Source: Stictocephala bisonia (taxonomy: Eukaryota > Arthropoda > Insecta > Hemiptera > Membracidae). Taken from it: a DNA stretch of 64,000 nucleotides. The notes below the pieces were generated by a model. It made no database searches, was not told the DNA's origin, and worked only from the letters and a program-made list of their open reading frames with translations. The stretch lies in the NCBI GenBank assembly GCA_035578905.1, contig JAQJVL010000004.1, positions 5,365,340 through 5,429,339 of the forward strand. The letters are read 5' to 3'. Of this stretch, positions 11,712-22,525 are shown piece by piece. Position 1 is the first letter of the stretch, and each line of letters starts with the position of its first letter. The position numbers were made by a program, and so were the translations under genes.

Positions 11712-13095
11712 TACTGAACAGCACACAACACAAATTAATAAGTTCAAAGAGGGAGAAATGATCCATTTTGGTAAACCACGTTTATCATACTCAGAAAAGT
11801 CCTTTAACTTTAAAAAAAAGAAAAAATTACATTAAACAGAAACTTTGGCTCATTTTGCCTCATGACGAAAGTTTCAGATACTACTACTTTGTACAACAAA
11901 TATTATTAGAATTTACTGGTATATTCATCAATGGTGCTTTAAATATATTTCAATCAGTGGAAAAGGTTTGTAGTATGGAAAGGATTAAAGTTTATAAAGT
12001 TACAAATCAAGAGATCTACAATTCTGGATGTCGAAATTAAATTTCCACGACTAATGTTCAATTGAATGTTCAAATTTACATCAATAGTTGGATATATTTT
12101 ATAGGTAGGAGTACATGTGACTAAGAGTTTTACTTGTAAGTGAGAATAAGGGAGTCTCCAGACAGCAAGTATGTGACAAAAATAACATATGGAGTAATAT
12201 TATGCAATTTTCTATAACACTCCAAAAATATTTAAGATCATATTAAGAAACATATTTAACTATAGACATGTTTTATAGTAACATTATATTCTAACTGGAT
12301 AAGAGGGCTAGAATAATTATCCTCTTTAAAATGAAGAAAATAAGACAAAAAATATTTATAGATATAATTGATACTTTTTCCATTTGATTTTATATGCCTA
12401 AATGGAACACTTTAAAAAATTAAAGAATCTATTTGTGTAATGGAAAACAAAGTAAATTCATGAAACAAAAGTTATGAAAGTTTAATTTAAAATATATCAA
12501 ATCAAATGCAATTTAAGGTAAAATTAATTAAATCAAATGCAGTATCAAAAAATAATACTTAAAAAATGAATAGAAAATATTCCACTAAACCTTTTTTGGA
12601 ATATTCAATAAATGTATTTACCATTGCTCTTATAAAAATCTAAGAGCCATACCAGCTCATTGTCTCTTTGTTAAACTAAAATGCTTCTTTAAAAAGTGAT
12701 ATGGAATTTTGTTCTTAAATATTAGATTTTCCTTGAGAATTACACTCATAAATTTTTTAATAAAATTAGCGATATGATTACTTCTTAGATCAGGGAAAAA
12801 ATACTAACATCCACCTAATTATCTGGATCTATTAATGGATGCTAATTATTACGACTTATGACAATTTTCATCCTCTTTATAAATATTGTGGCATAACTTA
12901 TTAGTAATTATAACTAACAGTTTTTATTTGGTTGCTGGAAATACTGTATCATCTATTTTTATTGAGCTTGGTTTTTATAATACAATCTCCAACTAATATA
13001 CTATAACACACTATTTAGGTTATTAAACAGTAAAATTACAAATTATTTAAAGTAGTCCCTACAGATTGCACCATGGGTTCAGTTAAAGGACACTA

Positions 13096-13513
13096 GGAGG
13101 GATAGGGCATCAGCAAACTTACATAAGAAGACAAGTCCACCAACACCACACAGTAAGTAACTCCTCAAGAGAACACATAAAGATAATTTACATTACACAA
13201 ATTTTCGGAGCTACTTGCACTTTTATCGGGTGAGTAATGCTTTTCATCTGCATTTGCAATCGGTCTAACTGATGTAACCACTAGTGCTAAGTTCTTGTCT
13301 CAAAGTCTTATAAAAAATACATATAACCATCGATGTATATATGGTGTTCATTCTATAAAAACGTTTTGCTTGAGATTCACTTGAGTCTCTCTCTATTCAC
13401 CTGACAAAAGTGCCACTGGCACTGAAATTTGTGTAATGTGAACTATTTTTATATGCGTTTTCTACTGTAAGGTGTTGGTGGACTAGTCTTCTTAGTGAGT
13501 TTGCTAAAGCCCT
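13096..13513. mobile_element. Inverted-repeat element A (MITE/foldback type)
   Basis: The left arm (from GGAGGGATAGGGCATCAGC) and right arm (ending GCTAAAGCCCT) are complementary over about 130 bp. They share the words CAGCAAACTTA, AAGAAGAC-AGTCCACCAACACC and ACACAAATTT. A 6-bp ACACTA lies at both borders (13,090-13,095 and 13,514-13,519), a possible target duplication. The central loop holds the 112-bp duplicated segment (13,251-13,362). It belongs to the same family as the element at 20,692-20,997. No ORF. Confidence 0.75.
13251..13362 (+). repeat. Second copy of the 112-bp segment, in the loop of element A
   Basis: Same length and orientation as 11,600-11,711, about 95% identical by eye. 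It lies between the two arms of inverted-repeat element A. Confidence 0.85.
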
Positions 13514-14056
13514 ACACTAATATTTAAATAATTCATCAAAGTTCTGTATTTTAAAGTAACTACCTGAAATGTATGTTTCAATATAAAGTTAGTATAAATT
13601 TACGTCCAATTTCCGTGCAAGTGTTCAACTGAGGTTGATGAAAGCACCTGACACAAGGATCTAGGATTAAATTGTAATGAAAACCTAATATAAATATTGT
13701 ACAAGTATTTCCTATATATTTATCATCTAACTATCCAGCATTTGTTGGGTCAAGTGTAATTCAATAGTTTTTTTTAATTTATGTAAAAAGCAACAAATAA
13801 TCAGATAACAAATTCTTTTACATTATTGCACGTCTTCAACATAAATGTATTAAAAACTTCACATTTTGTTGAAAATAGCATAATAATTATTTGTTTTCAA
13901 ATGTATAAACTACAGTACTTCTCAATTGTTGTGCTGTGCAATTTAGACTAATTTTATGTGTTGTTTTATTATTTATAAATATAACCGTATGTACCACATA
14001 AATTTATAACTAAAACAACATCTGTCTATAATTTACTATTCTATACTAAGCCTCAC

Positions 14057-14248
14057 CTGGTTCCACAGAGGCATTCTGTTCCCTATGCCCATCCCCACAT
14101 CCATTATTAGGTTGTTTTTATTGATTCCCCGGCCCATGGCTTGACACTTGAGACTTCCTGGAGCATTCTTCTGCTTGATCTGTGCCAAGTTGTTCAGCCA
14201 TTGTGCAGGGTTTTGTCTATTGAACTGCGTCATCTTCAAAGGGTGTTT
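14057..14248 (-). CDS. lgs: legless/BCL9 exon following HD1
   Basis: Read on the minus strand, the acceptor TTTACTTTCTAG precedes AAA CAC CCT, and the donor CCAG|GTGAGG closes the exon after 192 bp (64 codons, phase 0 at both ends). It encodes KHPLKMTQFNRQNPAQWLNN, then LAQIKQKNAPGSLKC, then a Gly/Asn/Met-rich stretch ending MPLWNQ. It follows the HD1 exon in phase (…TKKFLE joined to KHPLK…) and leads in phase into GNTGMGG of the 5-kb exon. I do not know a named domain for this part; the assignment rests on splice phase, position and composition. Confidence 0.75.
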
Positions 14249-14499
14249 CTAGAAAGTAAATTCATTCGGAATACATATAATTACCATCCATAAACATAGA
14301 GCCATTCCACTAAAGCTTATTTTGTGTTTGAACAATTCTAAATATAAGTTACCTTAGCATTAATTTAACTCCAGTATTATAACTAGAATCAACATTTTCC
14401 AGTGACAACAGCGTCAAGGTACTATCTACAATATTTACAAGATAACCAGACGTTTTGCCCATACTGTGATGCCCTGCATAATGTACATAATGTACCAGA

Positions 14500-14620
14500 T
14501 GTATGGTGGGTCAGTACATCTCTACAAATATGGAAGGGTGGTTGGGTCAGTACCTCTGTACATGTACGAGTGAGCGGATGGGTTAGTACCTCTGTACATG
14601 TATGGGAGGGCGGGTTAATG
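14500..14620 (+). repeat. Dispersed minisatellite, locus 1
   Basis: Three imperfect units of about 38 bp, each with GTACATGTATGGG- or CTGTACATGTA-like words and GGGTCAGTACCTCTG. The same units recur at 15,045-15,200, 21,410-21,550 and 61,570-61,720. Confidence 0.7.
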
Positions 14621-15044
14621 AATTAATGATAAAATAAAAGTATATTTTTTATGGTTGACAAATATACAGAAAATATGGCTCTATATTAAGTAAATAAGCA
14701 TAGTTTGGCTGGGTTCAGTTTATATGGCTCAGATGTTGGCCAAATTACTAAAACACAAACTAGTAAAAAAAAAATACATTTAGTTATAATGGCACCACAC
14801 TGTGTCTTGGACAGCTGTGTTGTGTTGGAAAGGTTAATTCTCATACTCAGTAATGTATCTCTGCAAAGACTTGTTTTTTTACTATTTATTCATATTCATA
14901 CACTTATTAAATTTCCACTACAACAGCGCAATTAATATTTTCGATTTTTGAGCGACTAACCGGTTGCATTATTGTGGCTCGTGTAGAATCGGCCTAAGAC
15001 AACTACATGCCACAGAAGCTTATCAAAACAGAGGTAACATGAAC

Positions 15045-15205
15045 AATATCACTGTTCGTGTATGTGTGGTTGGGTGGGTCAATATCTCTGTACGTGTATA
15101 GGAGGGTGGGTGGGTCACTGCCACTTTACGTGTATGTTTGGGGGAGAGGTCACTGCCGTAAGTGACCCACCCAATTATAAACACTGTACATGTATGGGTG
15201 GATGA
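15045..15205 (+). repeat. Dispersed minisatellite, locus 2
   Basis: Three to four units of the ~38-bp family (GTGTATGTGTGGTTGGGTGGG, CACTGCCACTTTACGTGTATG, ACTGTACATGTATGGGTGG). Some units contain an internal inverted piece, GTCACTGCCGTAAGTGACC. Confidence 0.65.
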
Positions 15206-15389
15206 AATACACCACCTTAGTTTTTACTACCACTAATAATGTGGATGTTTGTGCTTAGAATGCGAATCACTGCAATACTACTGTACTATCAAAATGTTTT
15301 TCTGTACTTATAGTTACTCAGAAAAAAAAACATTCATGCATAAAACCAATCCGTAATGCTTCTAATATGACATTACTGTATGTTTAGAA

Positions 15390-16070
15390 TTCCAAAAGAG
15401 CTTGCTGTCCTGCAATCTTGGCGTTTTCATGGACTCCAAGCTCTTCTTCTCTGAACACGTTAACTATATAGTATCATAAGCTCGGAGGATTTTTGTTATG
15501 TGTTCGGAGGATATTCGTGAGGATGTTCGAAAACCAGTCATAAGCTTGGGTTTCGTTATGTGGATTGCCAGGTATTTCAATGGAACAAGCACGCTTGTTC
15601 ATTGAAATACACTGTAAAAGTCTTTGGTTCGAAGTCACCTTTTGTATGCCACTGTTATTTGGATTAGTGACTTGGTGTACACAAATGCAGCCCTCGAGGC
15701 CGTCCAGAAGAAATTCCTCTCATAGATGGTGTACAAGCCGTTAAGTCTATGTTGTGTAATGTGAAGTGGAAGCACATGTACAACAATTTATCAACCTTAC
15801 TGGAACATCATGCTGTGACTGTCATGCTTTTTTTTTTTATTGAGTGCTTCATGGCTACACTGGCAAAGTAGAGGCTATTGGTCTGAGAGTTCCAGAATAT
15901 ACTTTTCAGTATGTGATCCAGTGGTCAGATGTGTTAGCAAATGTAAACAGGCTTCAAAACCTAGATTTGATTAAATAACTATTATGGCTGGTTTTGAAAG
16001 ATGCTTAAAGTATAGCCTTATTTCTTAAGTGTTGCATGTTTGGGCCTCGAGGCTCGAGGCTGTCACTGGC
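15390..16070 (+). pseudogene. LINE reverse transcriptase relic (thumb/C-terminal part)
   Basis: Plus-strand pieces read NLGVFMDSKLFFSEHVNYIV, then SLGFVMWIARYFNGT, then SLVRSHLLYATVIW and TNAALEAVQKKFL. This order (LGV..D..L.F..H, ...V.S.LeYa..iW, ...lE.vQkkFl) is typical of the end of non-LTR reverse transcriptases. Several stops and shifts make it inactive. The insertion lies in a legless intron, antisense to the gene. Confidence 0.75.
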
Positions 16071-16410
16071 TGGTGTAATTAATCAGTAGGAAGATAATAT
16101 ATTTAAATATTGTAAATCACATTATTCATATGTTACCCGTAAGTACACAGATAATTATTACCAGAGTCAGAATTATCTAATTGTAAATTAAATTTGACAA
16201 AAAGGAACAATTTTTTAAAAATATTTTTAGCAGAAAGTTTTATAATAAATAACTGTATTACAGCACTACTTTTGCCTAATCATTTTGTATGAACATGACT
16301 TAGTGTTGGTGTTCTGCGTTGAAAGAGATTTACACGAATATGGATCAATGTAAAGTTTAGTTTTTGCTTTTGTTACTTAATACTAAATAAAAATATTTAC
16401 AGGAAGTTAC

Positions 16411-16655
16411 CTCTAGGAATTTTTTTGTGCGAGGTTGAGCACAGTGGTAAGCTATGATGGAAGAGAACTGTCCCTGCAGAACAGACTCTGCTGATTTATT
16501 GGCTAAAGCGGTGGAGAAAACAAATATCTGGCTCTGTTGCTGCATATACTGGGCTTCCAATGTAGCCGGCTGCTTGTTAATGACATTGCTGGCTAAAGGT
16601 TGGACAGTGTCTTGAGGCAGTCCCAGGCTTAGGGGTAACACCCCATCACATCCCT
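16411..16655 (-). CDS. lgs: legless/BCL9 exon carrying HD1 (Pygopus-binding)
   Basis: Minus-strand exon of 245 bp: acceptor TTAATGCAG before AGGGATGTG, donor CTAGAG|GTAACT. It encodes EGCDGVLPLSLGLPQ, then QQQSQIFVFSTALANKSAES and VLQGQFSSIIAYHCAQPRTK. The VFST..ANK.AE.VL.GQ...I..YH signature is the HD1 homology domain of BCL9/BCL9L/Legless, the short helix-containing stretch that docks on the PHD finger of Pygopus. This is the key identification for the gene. The phase (1 in, 0 out) fits both neighbouring exons. Signalling role from the family: recruits Pygopus to Armadillo/beta-catenin on Wnt target genes in the nucleus. Confidence 0.88.
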
Positions 16656-18025
16656 CTGCATTAACATAAAGCATAATCAGAATTCCACTTGTATGGTACA
16701 AACAGATACTAAACACTTACTGTTTTAATGTTCATACAGTTTTGTTTTGAAAAAAAAAAAAAAATAGCAGCAAGAAAACAACACATTTTTTTTAAACTTG
16801 CACAATCTGTCACTCTTTATATTGTTGCAAAAATGTACAAAGATATTTGTTTACGAAGAACTTGGTAATCAAAAAATTATTAATAGATGAGTCTGAAAAC
16901 ACAATGTTGATTATAACTCACTCCGGTGGACTCTATTCAGTAAAACTGCTACTAACAATGTCAAAATTGGTAATAATAGAGAAAGGTGAACTTGGGTTTG
17001 CTTCTGGTCCTTATTAATAAATAGCAGTGTGTCAAAAATTTACTTGGGCTACTGAGACTAACTATGTTGACTATCTTCTTTAAAAATGTGTTGCCATAAA
17101 AGAGATTTAAAAAAACTATCAAAAATTAAATACAAATAATTAGGATAATTTAAAATAATAGGCGATTAACTTATTAAATAGGAGCCCCTAGAGAAGAATC
17201 AATTATGCATTACAAATTACAAGAGACTTGCGTTAATCCAACATTTTTCAGTCCGACAGGTTTGCTAATACCAGAGCCAAATAGTTTTATTTAGAAGCTA
17301 TGAAATTGATAAAGGTAATGACAAGCACAGGTAGTGCAATTGGAATGAGTGGTGACTGGTGAGGAAAGTTCAATAACCTCAACTAATTCCAGCCGAAACA
17401 ATAGGCTATCTATTTTAGCCTACTTATGGCCACCTGTACTAGACACTGCAGCGACACAGATCAGTCACATTTACTTCTTTTAGGAAGTGGTGATATTTTT
17501 TATTGAACGAACCAATATTGATTTAAGTGCTCTACATATTTCTTGTTGTTCGTATTTTGTTATAAAACTGCAAATTTAGCTGAACTTTTCAACAGAACAA
17601 ATTTTATTGAAAATAGAGATGCATAAAAGAGTTTAGTTGGTGGTTTTTATATTTCATATTCAATTTGAGCCATATTAAATATATTGCCCCTAAATATTTA
17701 AAATTTACATTTTTCTCCATTTTATACGTACATTTTTTTCACTGTAGATTCAGTAATCAATCATTTTTATTGACACAACATTAACCCAGTCCCTTTTCTG
17801 TTAGATTATCGAGAGTTTACAGTATTTCAAACAGAAAATTAGTTATTAAAAAAGGCTATTCAAATGACTAGACATAAATAACAAAGAGCAATCATGATAA
17901 AGGTTAGAAACGAAAGAACATGGTCCCATTATCTTCTTCAAAATGTAGAGTGTAATATCATGTTTTATATGGACAAAAAAATCTCTAAAACTATGTGTGT
18001 ATTGAGGATTTAGTTGGTTTCTTAC

Positions 18026-18121
18026 CACTTCCAAAGTCAGGTTCATTATTAGCACCATCTTCAGTCTTTAATGATTTACATGAAACTGGATTATCCAACA
18101 ACTGATTTTCTTCAACTTTGG
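18026..18121 (-). CDS. lgs: legless/BCL9 small exon upstream of HD1
   Basis: Minus-strand exon of 96 bp: acceptor TTTGTTTTTAG before CCAAAGTTG, donor GGAAGTG|GTAAG. It encodes (S)KVEENQLLDNPVSCKSLK then TEDGANNEPDFGS, an acidic unstructured linker. It takes one codon base from each neighbour (phase 1 in and out), which joins it exactly between ...LTLPD(S) of the 22.5-kb exon and (E)GCDG of the HD1 exon. No domain is visible. Confidence 0.72.
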
Positions 18122-19245
18122 CTAAAAACAAAATACTAAATTTATTAAAAATGCAGGGTTACTGTGAGTTTACCAAAACTAAAACCATAATAATTATGGT
18201 ATTTATATTTATTCATAGTAATTATTACTATATACTGTAGTTAGCAAAGGTAAAACTACCATATATAAATACATAGAATTGACAAAATAGAATATGTGTA
18301 TTAATAAAACTATAAATTTAACAAAGCGCTAGATATATTGCTTATTATTTTGTATACATTTGATAATATTCAACATAATAAGCAGCCTATGGCTACTTAT
18401 GAACTGTGTTTATAGTAACTCAATATTCTGGAATAGAGGCTATATACTAGTTTTGAGAGCCTCTAAGACAATTATTCATTCTTAAGATGCAGATTATCAG
18501 CATACAAGTGAATATGGACAGGGTACGCAGCAATGTTCCTAAAATTTTCTCGACTTTTTCCTAATATGACATTTCCATGAATCCCAAATCGACATAATTC
18601 ATGACCATTGGCTATATACAGAAATCCAGCAATCCTAATATGTTCTTTTAGTAAAAATAAAACTTATTATAGTAATACAAACAAACTATTAAAGATATCA
18701 ATAAAAACTAAAACATCTTACAATTTATTTTAATAAAACAATTTCTCCAATAAATTAAATGTCTATTTCCATGTGATTCTTTTTAGAAAGACTGTTCTTC
18801 AACAATAGTCATGGAGTTCCTTCTTAGGAGCATTGTCCTAGAGCTCTTTTAATGATCGTCCATAATTTTCGCCATATATGCATGTTGGTTCCTCTTTAAA
18901 AATTGTGGTGCTGCGTACTTATAGAATACAGTTTGTTGCATAGCATATGTTAAAGTGTGATTGCATTCTTTTGATTGGTTCTTCTAGTAGGTATACAGAA
19001 CAACTTCTTGGATATATGAGGCAGTTAAATCTAAGGAAGTCTGGCAGTTATATCTATAGCTTTGTCTTAATTCTGTCAGTCATGACCCTGACTGCTTTTC
19101 TCTAAAAGGCATTTGTTTTTAATTCAACTCTTAGCCTATAGTTATTAGTGTGAAAAACATTCCCACCTCTGCACTTGTGTGAGAATATGAATCATTACTG
19201 TTTAGGTTTCTTACTTTATCTTGGATGTCAGGAAATATGTCAGAG

Positions 19246-19601
19246 ATAATACTGGTTTAAATTACCTTTTTCTGTTGTAAAAGTTCTTCAATTACATTAC
19301 TGCTATGTACATTTCAAAGAAAATAAAGCTCTTCATCATCAGGATTCCAAAAACGTCACTGTTTAAAACATTAAACACTAAAATTATGAAACAAGTTGGT
19401 GTCTATCGCCGGCCGACAAATGTATTGTATGTACTCGTGTTTTAAAGTGTTTGAATGTTTCATAATTTTAGTGTTTAATGTTTTAAACAGTGACATTTTT
19501 TAAAGTCTGATGATGAAGCTTTACATGCTTTGAAACGTACATGGCAGTAATGTAATTGAAGAACTGTTACGACAGAAAAAGGTACCTTAAACCAGTATTA
19601 T
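19246..19601. mobile_element. Inverted-repeat element C, 356 bp
   Basis: Two arms of about 145 bp (19,246-19,392 and 19,457-19,601) are nearly perfect inverted copies. They start ATAATACTGGTTTAA and meet at ATTATGAAAC around a 64-bp loop. No ORF. Reading outward from the loop on either strand, each arm contains CTGATGATGAAG followed by GAAA, a hammerhead-like core. It may be a MITE or a remnant of Penelope-like terminal repeats. Confidence 0.8.
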
Positions 19602-19694
19602 TTCTATAGTATAACAGTTCTGAGACTAATAAATAACACAAAATGAATAAATATGTCAGTCCTACGCTTGTAGTCCTGTTTCTCCAAGTATTTT

Positions 19695-19882
19695 CAGTAC
19701 AAGTAAACGTCACACAACACAAATTTTCTTTTGTGAATCCCTCTGGTCTGAGGAAGGTGAGCGTGGTTCACCGAAATCGATCACCATAATATTGGTGCAT
19801 TTTGTGCTTGTATTGTAGTATATTTGTACATTTTGTGCTTATATTGTAATAAATTTGTGTTGTGTGACGTTTACTTGTACTG
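19695..19882. mobile_element. Inverted-repeat element D, 188 bp with perfect 31-bp ends
   Basis: The left end CAGTACAAGTAAACGTCACA... is repeated as an exact 31-bp inverted copy at 19,852-19,882. The interior has a short direct repeat (TTTTGTGCTTRTATTGTARTA) and, at 19,748-19,776, CTGAGGA-hairpin-GAAA. It lies 94 bp from element C. No coding capacity. Confidence 0.8.
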
Positions 19883-20379
19883 TATATGTACCAACACGTA
19901 TTATGCTAATTAAAAAACCCAAGTATTTTATAACAACGCTTGTTTTATCATATAAACTTATATTAATAAGGTAGTTTTTTACCAAACATTACCAAAAATA
20001 AGGTGTCCTCTGCTAGACAAATCTCAATGACTAAAACATTTAAAATATCGCTTAGAAAAAAAAATATCTTCAGTAAATAAATAATGCTTTATATATTTTA
20101 CATAATTGATCTGAGATGATAATCTTTTTTTAAGTAAGTTGAGTGAACTTCAAGGCATTTCTTTGATTTATTCTTATAGGCCTAATTGACATTGGGGAAT
20201 CAATAACCTATAAGTGTATGAGAATCATGTTAAGCCTATTTCAAGTACATCAGCAGTAGTAATCACAAGTATTTTTTCTGACACCCTACAGGCTCAGGAT
20301 GTTAATTAGATATGAATATCCTTAGTTTAAGAGTAGCGATGGTGAATTGCCAAATGACTCATCTACAGTACTAGAATAA

Positions 20380-21385
20380 GGCTACTCCATCTGTACCATT
20401 AGTCTTCTTTGTTCCATAGTAATAAGTTGACTTACTGTCATTCAGTTTTAAGTCAATTCACCAATTGATTTTAAGTCAGAGTTCATTCTATCAACCGCAT
20501 CCATTTAAATCTAGTCTACCAAAGTACTTATATATTTCCAGGTCATTGGCATGTGAGTTAAGGTAGTGGCCAAGTAAATGACGTACAGTGTAAGAAGTAG
20601 AGGCCTGAATTAGGGGGACACCTTTGGTTAAACATTCCCAAATAGAGTGTTTTAGGTTAGGTTTAAGGGTACTAGGCCAGGAATTAGTATATTGGAGAGA
20701 TAGGACATCAGCAAACTTACCTTAGAAGACAAGTTCACTAACACCAGAGTAGTAGTAACATACACAAAAGAAATACAAAAATCACACAAATTTTCTGTGC
20801 CACTACCACTTTCTTCAGGTGTAAAAAATAAAAAAAAAAAAAAAAAAAGAGAGATAGACTGACATGGCCCACCATTGCTGGGTAAGTGGTAGTGGTGGGA
20901 GTTTGTGTGATTTCGTGTTTCTTTTGTGTATGTCACTACTACTCTGGTGTTAGTGAACTTGTCTTCTAAGGTAAGTTTGCTGATGTCATCTCTCCAATAT
21001 AGAAATAGAGAGTTTGTCATTCACATGTACATTTCGTCGCCAGTCAGTCAGATGAGATTCAAACCATGAAATGCTACTGGACGTGAAACCAAGATGTTGG
21101 CGATTAAGAAGATGATGGTGAACATCGTTAAATGTTTTGGATAAATCTAATTTAATCAACATCAACAGAGTGAGCAAAGTCACTTGTTATTGTTGTCCAT
21201 TGTCGTTCGAATGTCCTCAGTGATACAAAACAATGCAATGGTGGAGCTGAGATTACTACAAAAACATGAATGAAACTTAATAAGAAGATTATTACTAGAG
21301 AGATGATTACAAACTTCGTAACCTTCTAAAGACATTTTGAGTGTGTCAGTAAGATACTGATGGGGATGATGGCAATTGACCGAAC
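20380..21385 (-). pseudogene. LINE reverse transcriptase relic interrupted by element B and a minisatellite
   Basis: Minus strand, from high to low coordinates: VCNHLSSNNLLIKFHS (21,320-21,270), TIALFCITEDIRTTMDNN (to 21,185), KLDLSKTFNDVHHHLLN, and HLGFTSSSISWFESHLTDW (to 21,040). Element B (20,692-20,997) follows. Beyond it the frame resumes: HANDLEIYKYFGRLDLN (20,550-20,500) and RMNSDLKSIGEL, LITMEQ (to 20,390). This is the normal order of a Jockey/CR1-type reverse transcriptase (fingers, L.DLSKAFD.V.H, palm, after-palm). The YADD region shows as HAND-DL, damaged. It is a clear nested insertion: LINE first, inverted-repeat element later. Confidence 0.8.
20692..20997. mobile_element. Inverted-repeat element B (same family as element A)
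   Basis: Arms of about 97 bp begin TTGGAGAGAT-GACATCAGC and are almost perfectly complementary to the right arm ending CTCTCCAA. TATA stands on both sides (20,688-20,691 and 20,998-21,001). The arms share CAGCAAACTTAC-TAGAAGACAAGT with element A at 13.1 kb. A poly(A) run lies near the middle (20,831-20,848). The element splits a LINE reverse transcriptase. Confidence 0.85.
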
Positions 21386-21409
21386 AACTACAACATCCAG
21401 GCGAATGGG

Positions 21410-21550
21410 AATATGGTTGGGTCATCACCAACATACGTGTATGGGTGGTTGGGTAATTACCACTGTGTGTGTATAGACGTGTAGGTGGGTCATCACCATG
21501 TTGCATGTAAGGGTAGGTCAAAAAAACCAATGGACATGTATGGGTAGATA
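21410..21550 (+). repeat. Dispersed minisatellite, locus 3
   Basis: Four degenerate units related to those at 14.5, 15.1 and 61.6 kb (ACGTGTATGGGTGGTTGGGT, GTGTAGGTGGGTCATCACC, GGACATGTATGGGTAG). It abuts the 5' side of the LINE relic on the minus strand. Confidence 0.6.
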
Positions 21551-21611
21551 AGAGTGACAAGAGAAAAACTGAATGTAAGAAGATGGTAAGGCAGATCTTC
21601 AGTTGCCAACT

Positions 21612-21765
21612 GTTATCAACTTGGGTAGACACTGATAAATTTGTTGAGTAATCACTGTTTAACTTGAGTAGCCACAGATGAATTTGATTAGCAATCTGTG
21701 ATCAATTTTAATTAGCTGATTTTAATTAACTGATTGACTTGGGTAGCCAGTGGCTGACTAGGGTA
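21612..21765 (+). repeat. Small array of the 'CTTGGGTAGCC' repeat
   Basis: Degenerate units such as CAACTTGGGTAGACACTGAT and GACTTGGGTAGCCAGTGG. They resemble the larger array at 53.77-54.66 kb. Confidence 0.5.
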
Positions 21766-22525
21766 CATTTTTTATACCACTCCATTTTGTAATAAAATAG
21801 TTAGTAGGGTAGGAATTTAGTACAACACATGAAAAAATAATGAATATTATCAGGTCTATTACTAACAATTTTTAACAAACAGTTTAATCTGAGTTAAATT
21901 TTTAAAAAAATGCTACACAACACAATTCAACTTTGTTATATTCGCAGCCTTCTTTAAAAGTACAGTCTATATCTTTTTTTGTTAATCTTATTCCTGATTC
22001 CTTAAAAAAAATTAAAACAGTAATAATAGAAACACTAAAAATAACCATAACAGGAAACTGAAAACCACGTCCGACTCGTAGGATACCGTAGAAGTATAGG
22101 ACTTACTAGCAAGCGAACCCAGCAAAAGATGGGTGAATACTGATTTAATATGTGAGTGAGGCAGAATGGCCAACTAGACAGCCATGCATCCACTAACGGT
22201 CGGGCGGCATGACCAACTTTAAACCACGTAGTACTAAATGTGTTAAGAACTGTCTTCAAAATAGGCTTGCCAGTATATTGTCCAATGTCAGAGAGTCAGT
22301 ATTAAGCAAAAGTACAAATCATACAAAAAAGTGTTGTTTTTCTATTGACAATTTTTTTTTAACTGCGGCCAATAGGAAATTTGAGAAAATTACTTATTTT
22401 TAGTAAATAAGTAAAGTTCCTTATATATTACTAAAGCTCTGATGAATAAATTATTTACTTCTATATGTAATTTAGATCTAAATATTAAAAAATGTTAACG
22501 GTTTTTAATATTTAATGTTACTTAC

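Noticed and set aside
20650..20670. Telomere-like TTAGG units
   Set aside because: Only two to three units of TTAGGT; also seen as single units elsewhere. Not an interstitial telomere array.
22040..22246. Another piggyBac MITE ending ...AATGTG-TTAA
   Set aside because: Only a right-end-like sequence was seen; no matching left end or second TTAA.
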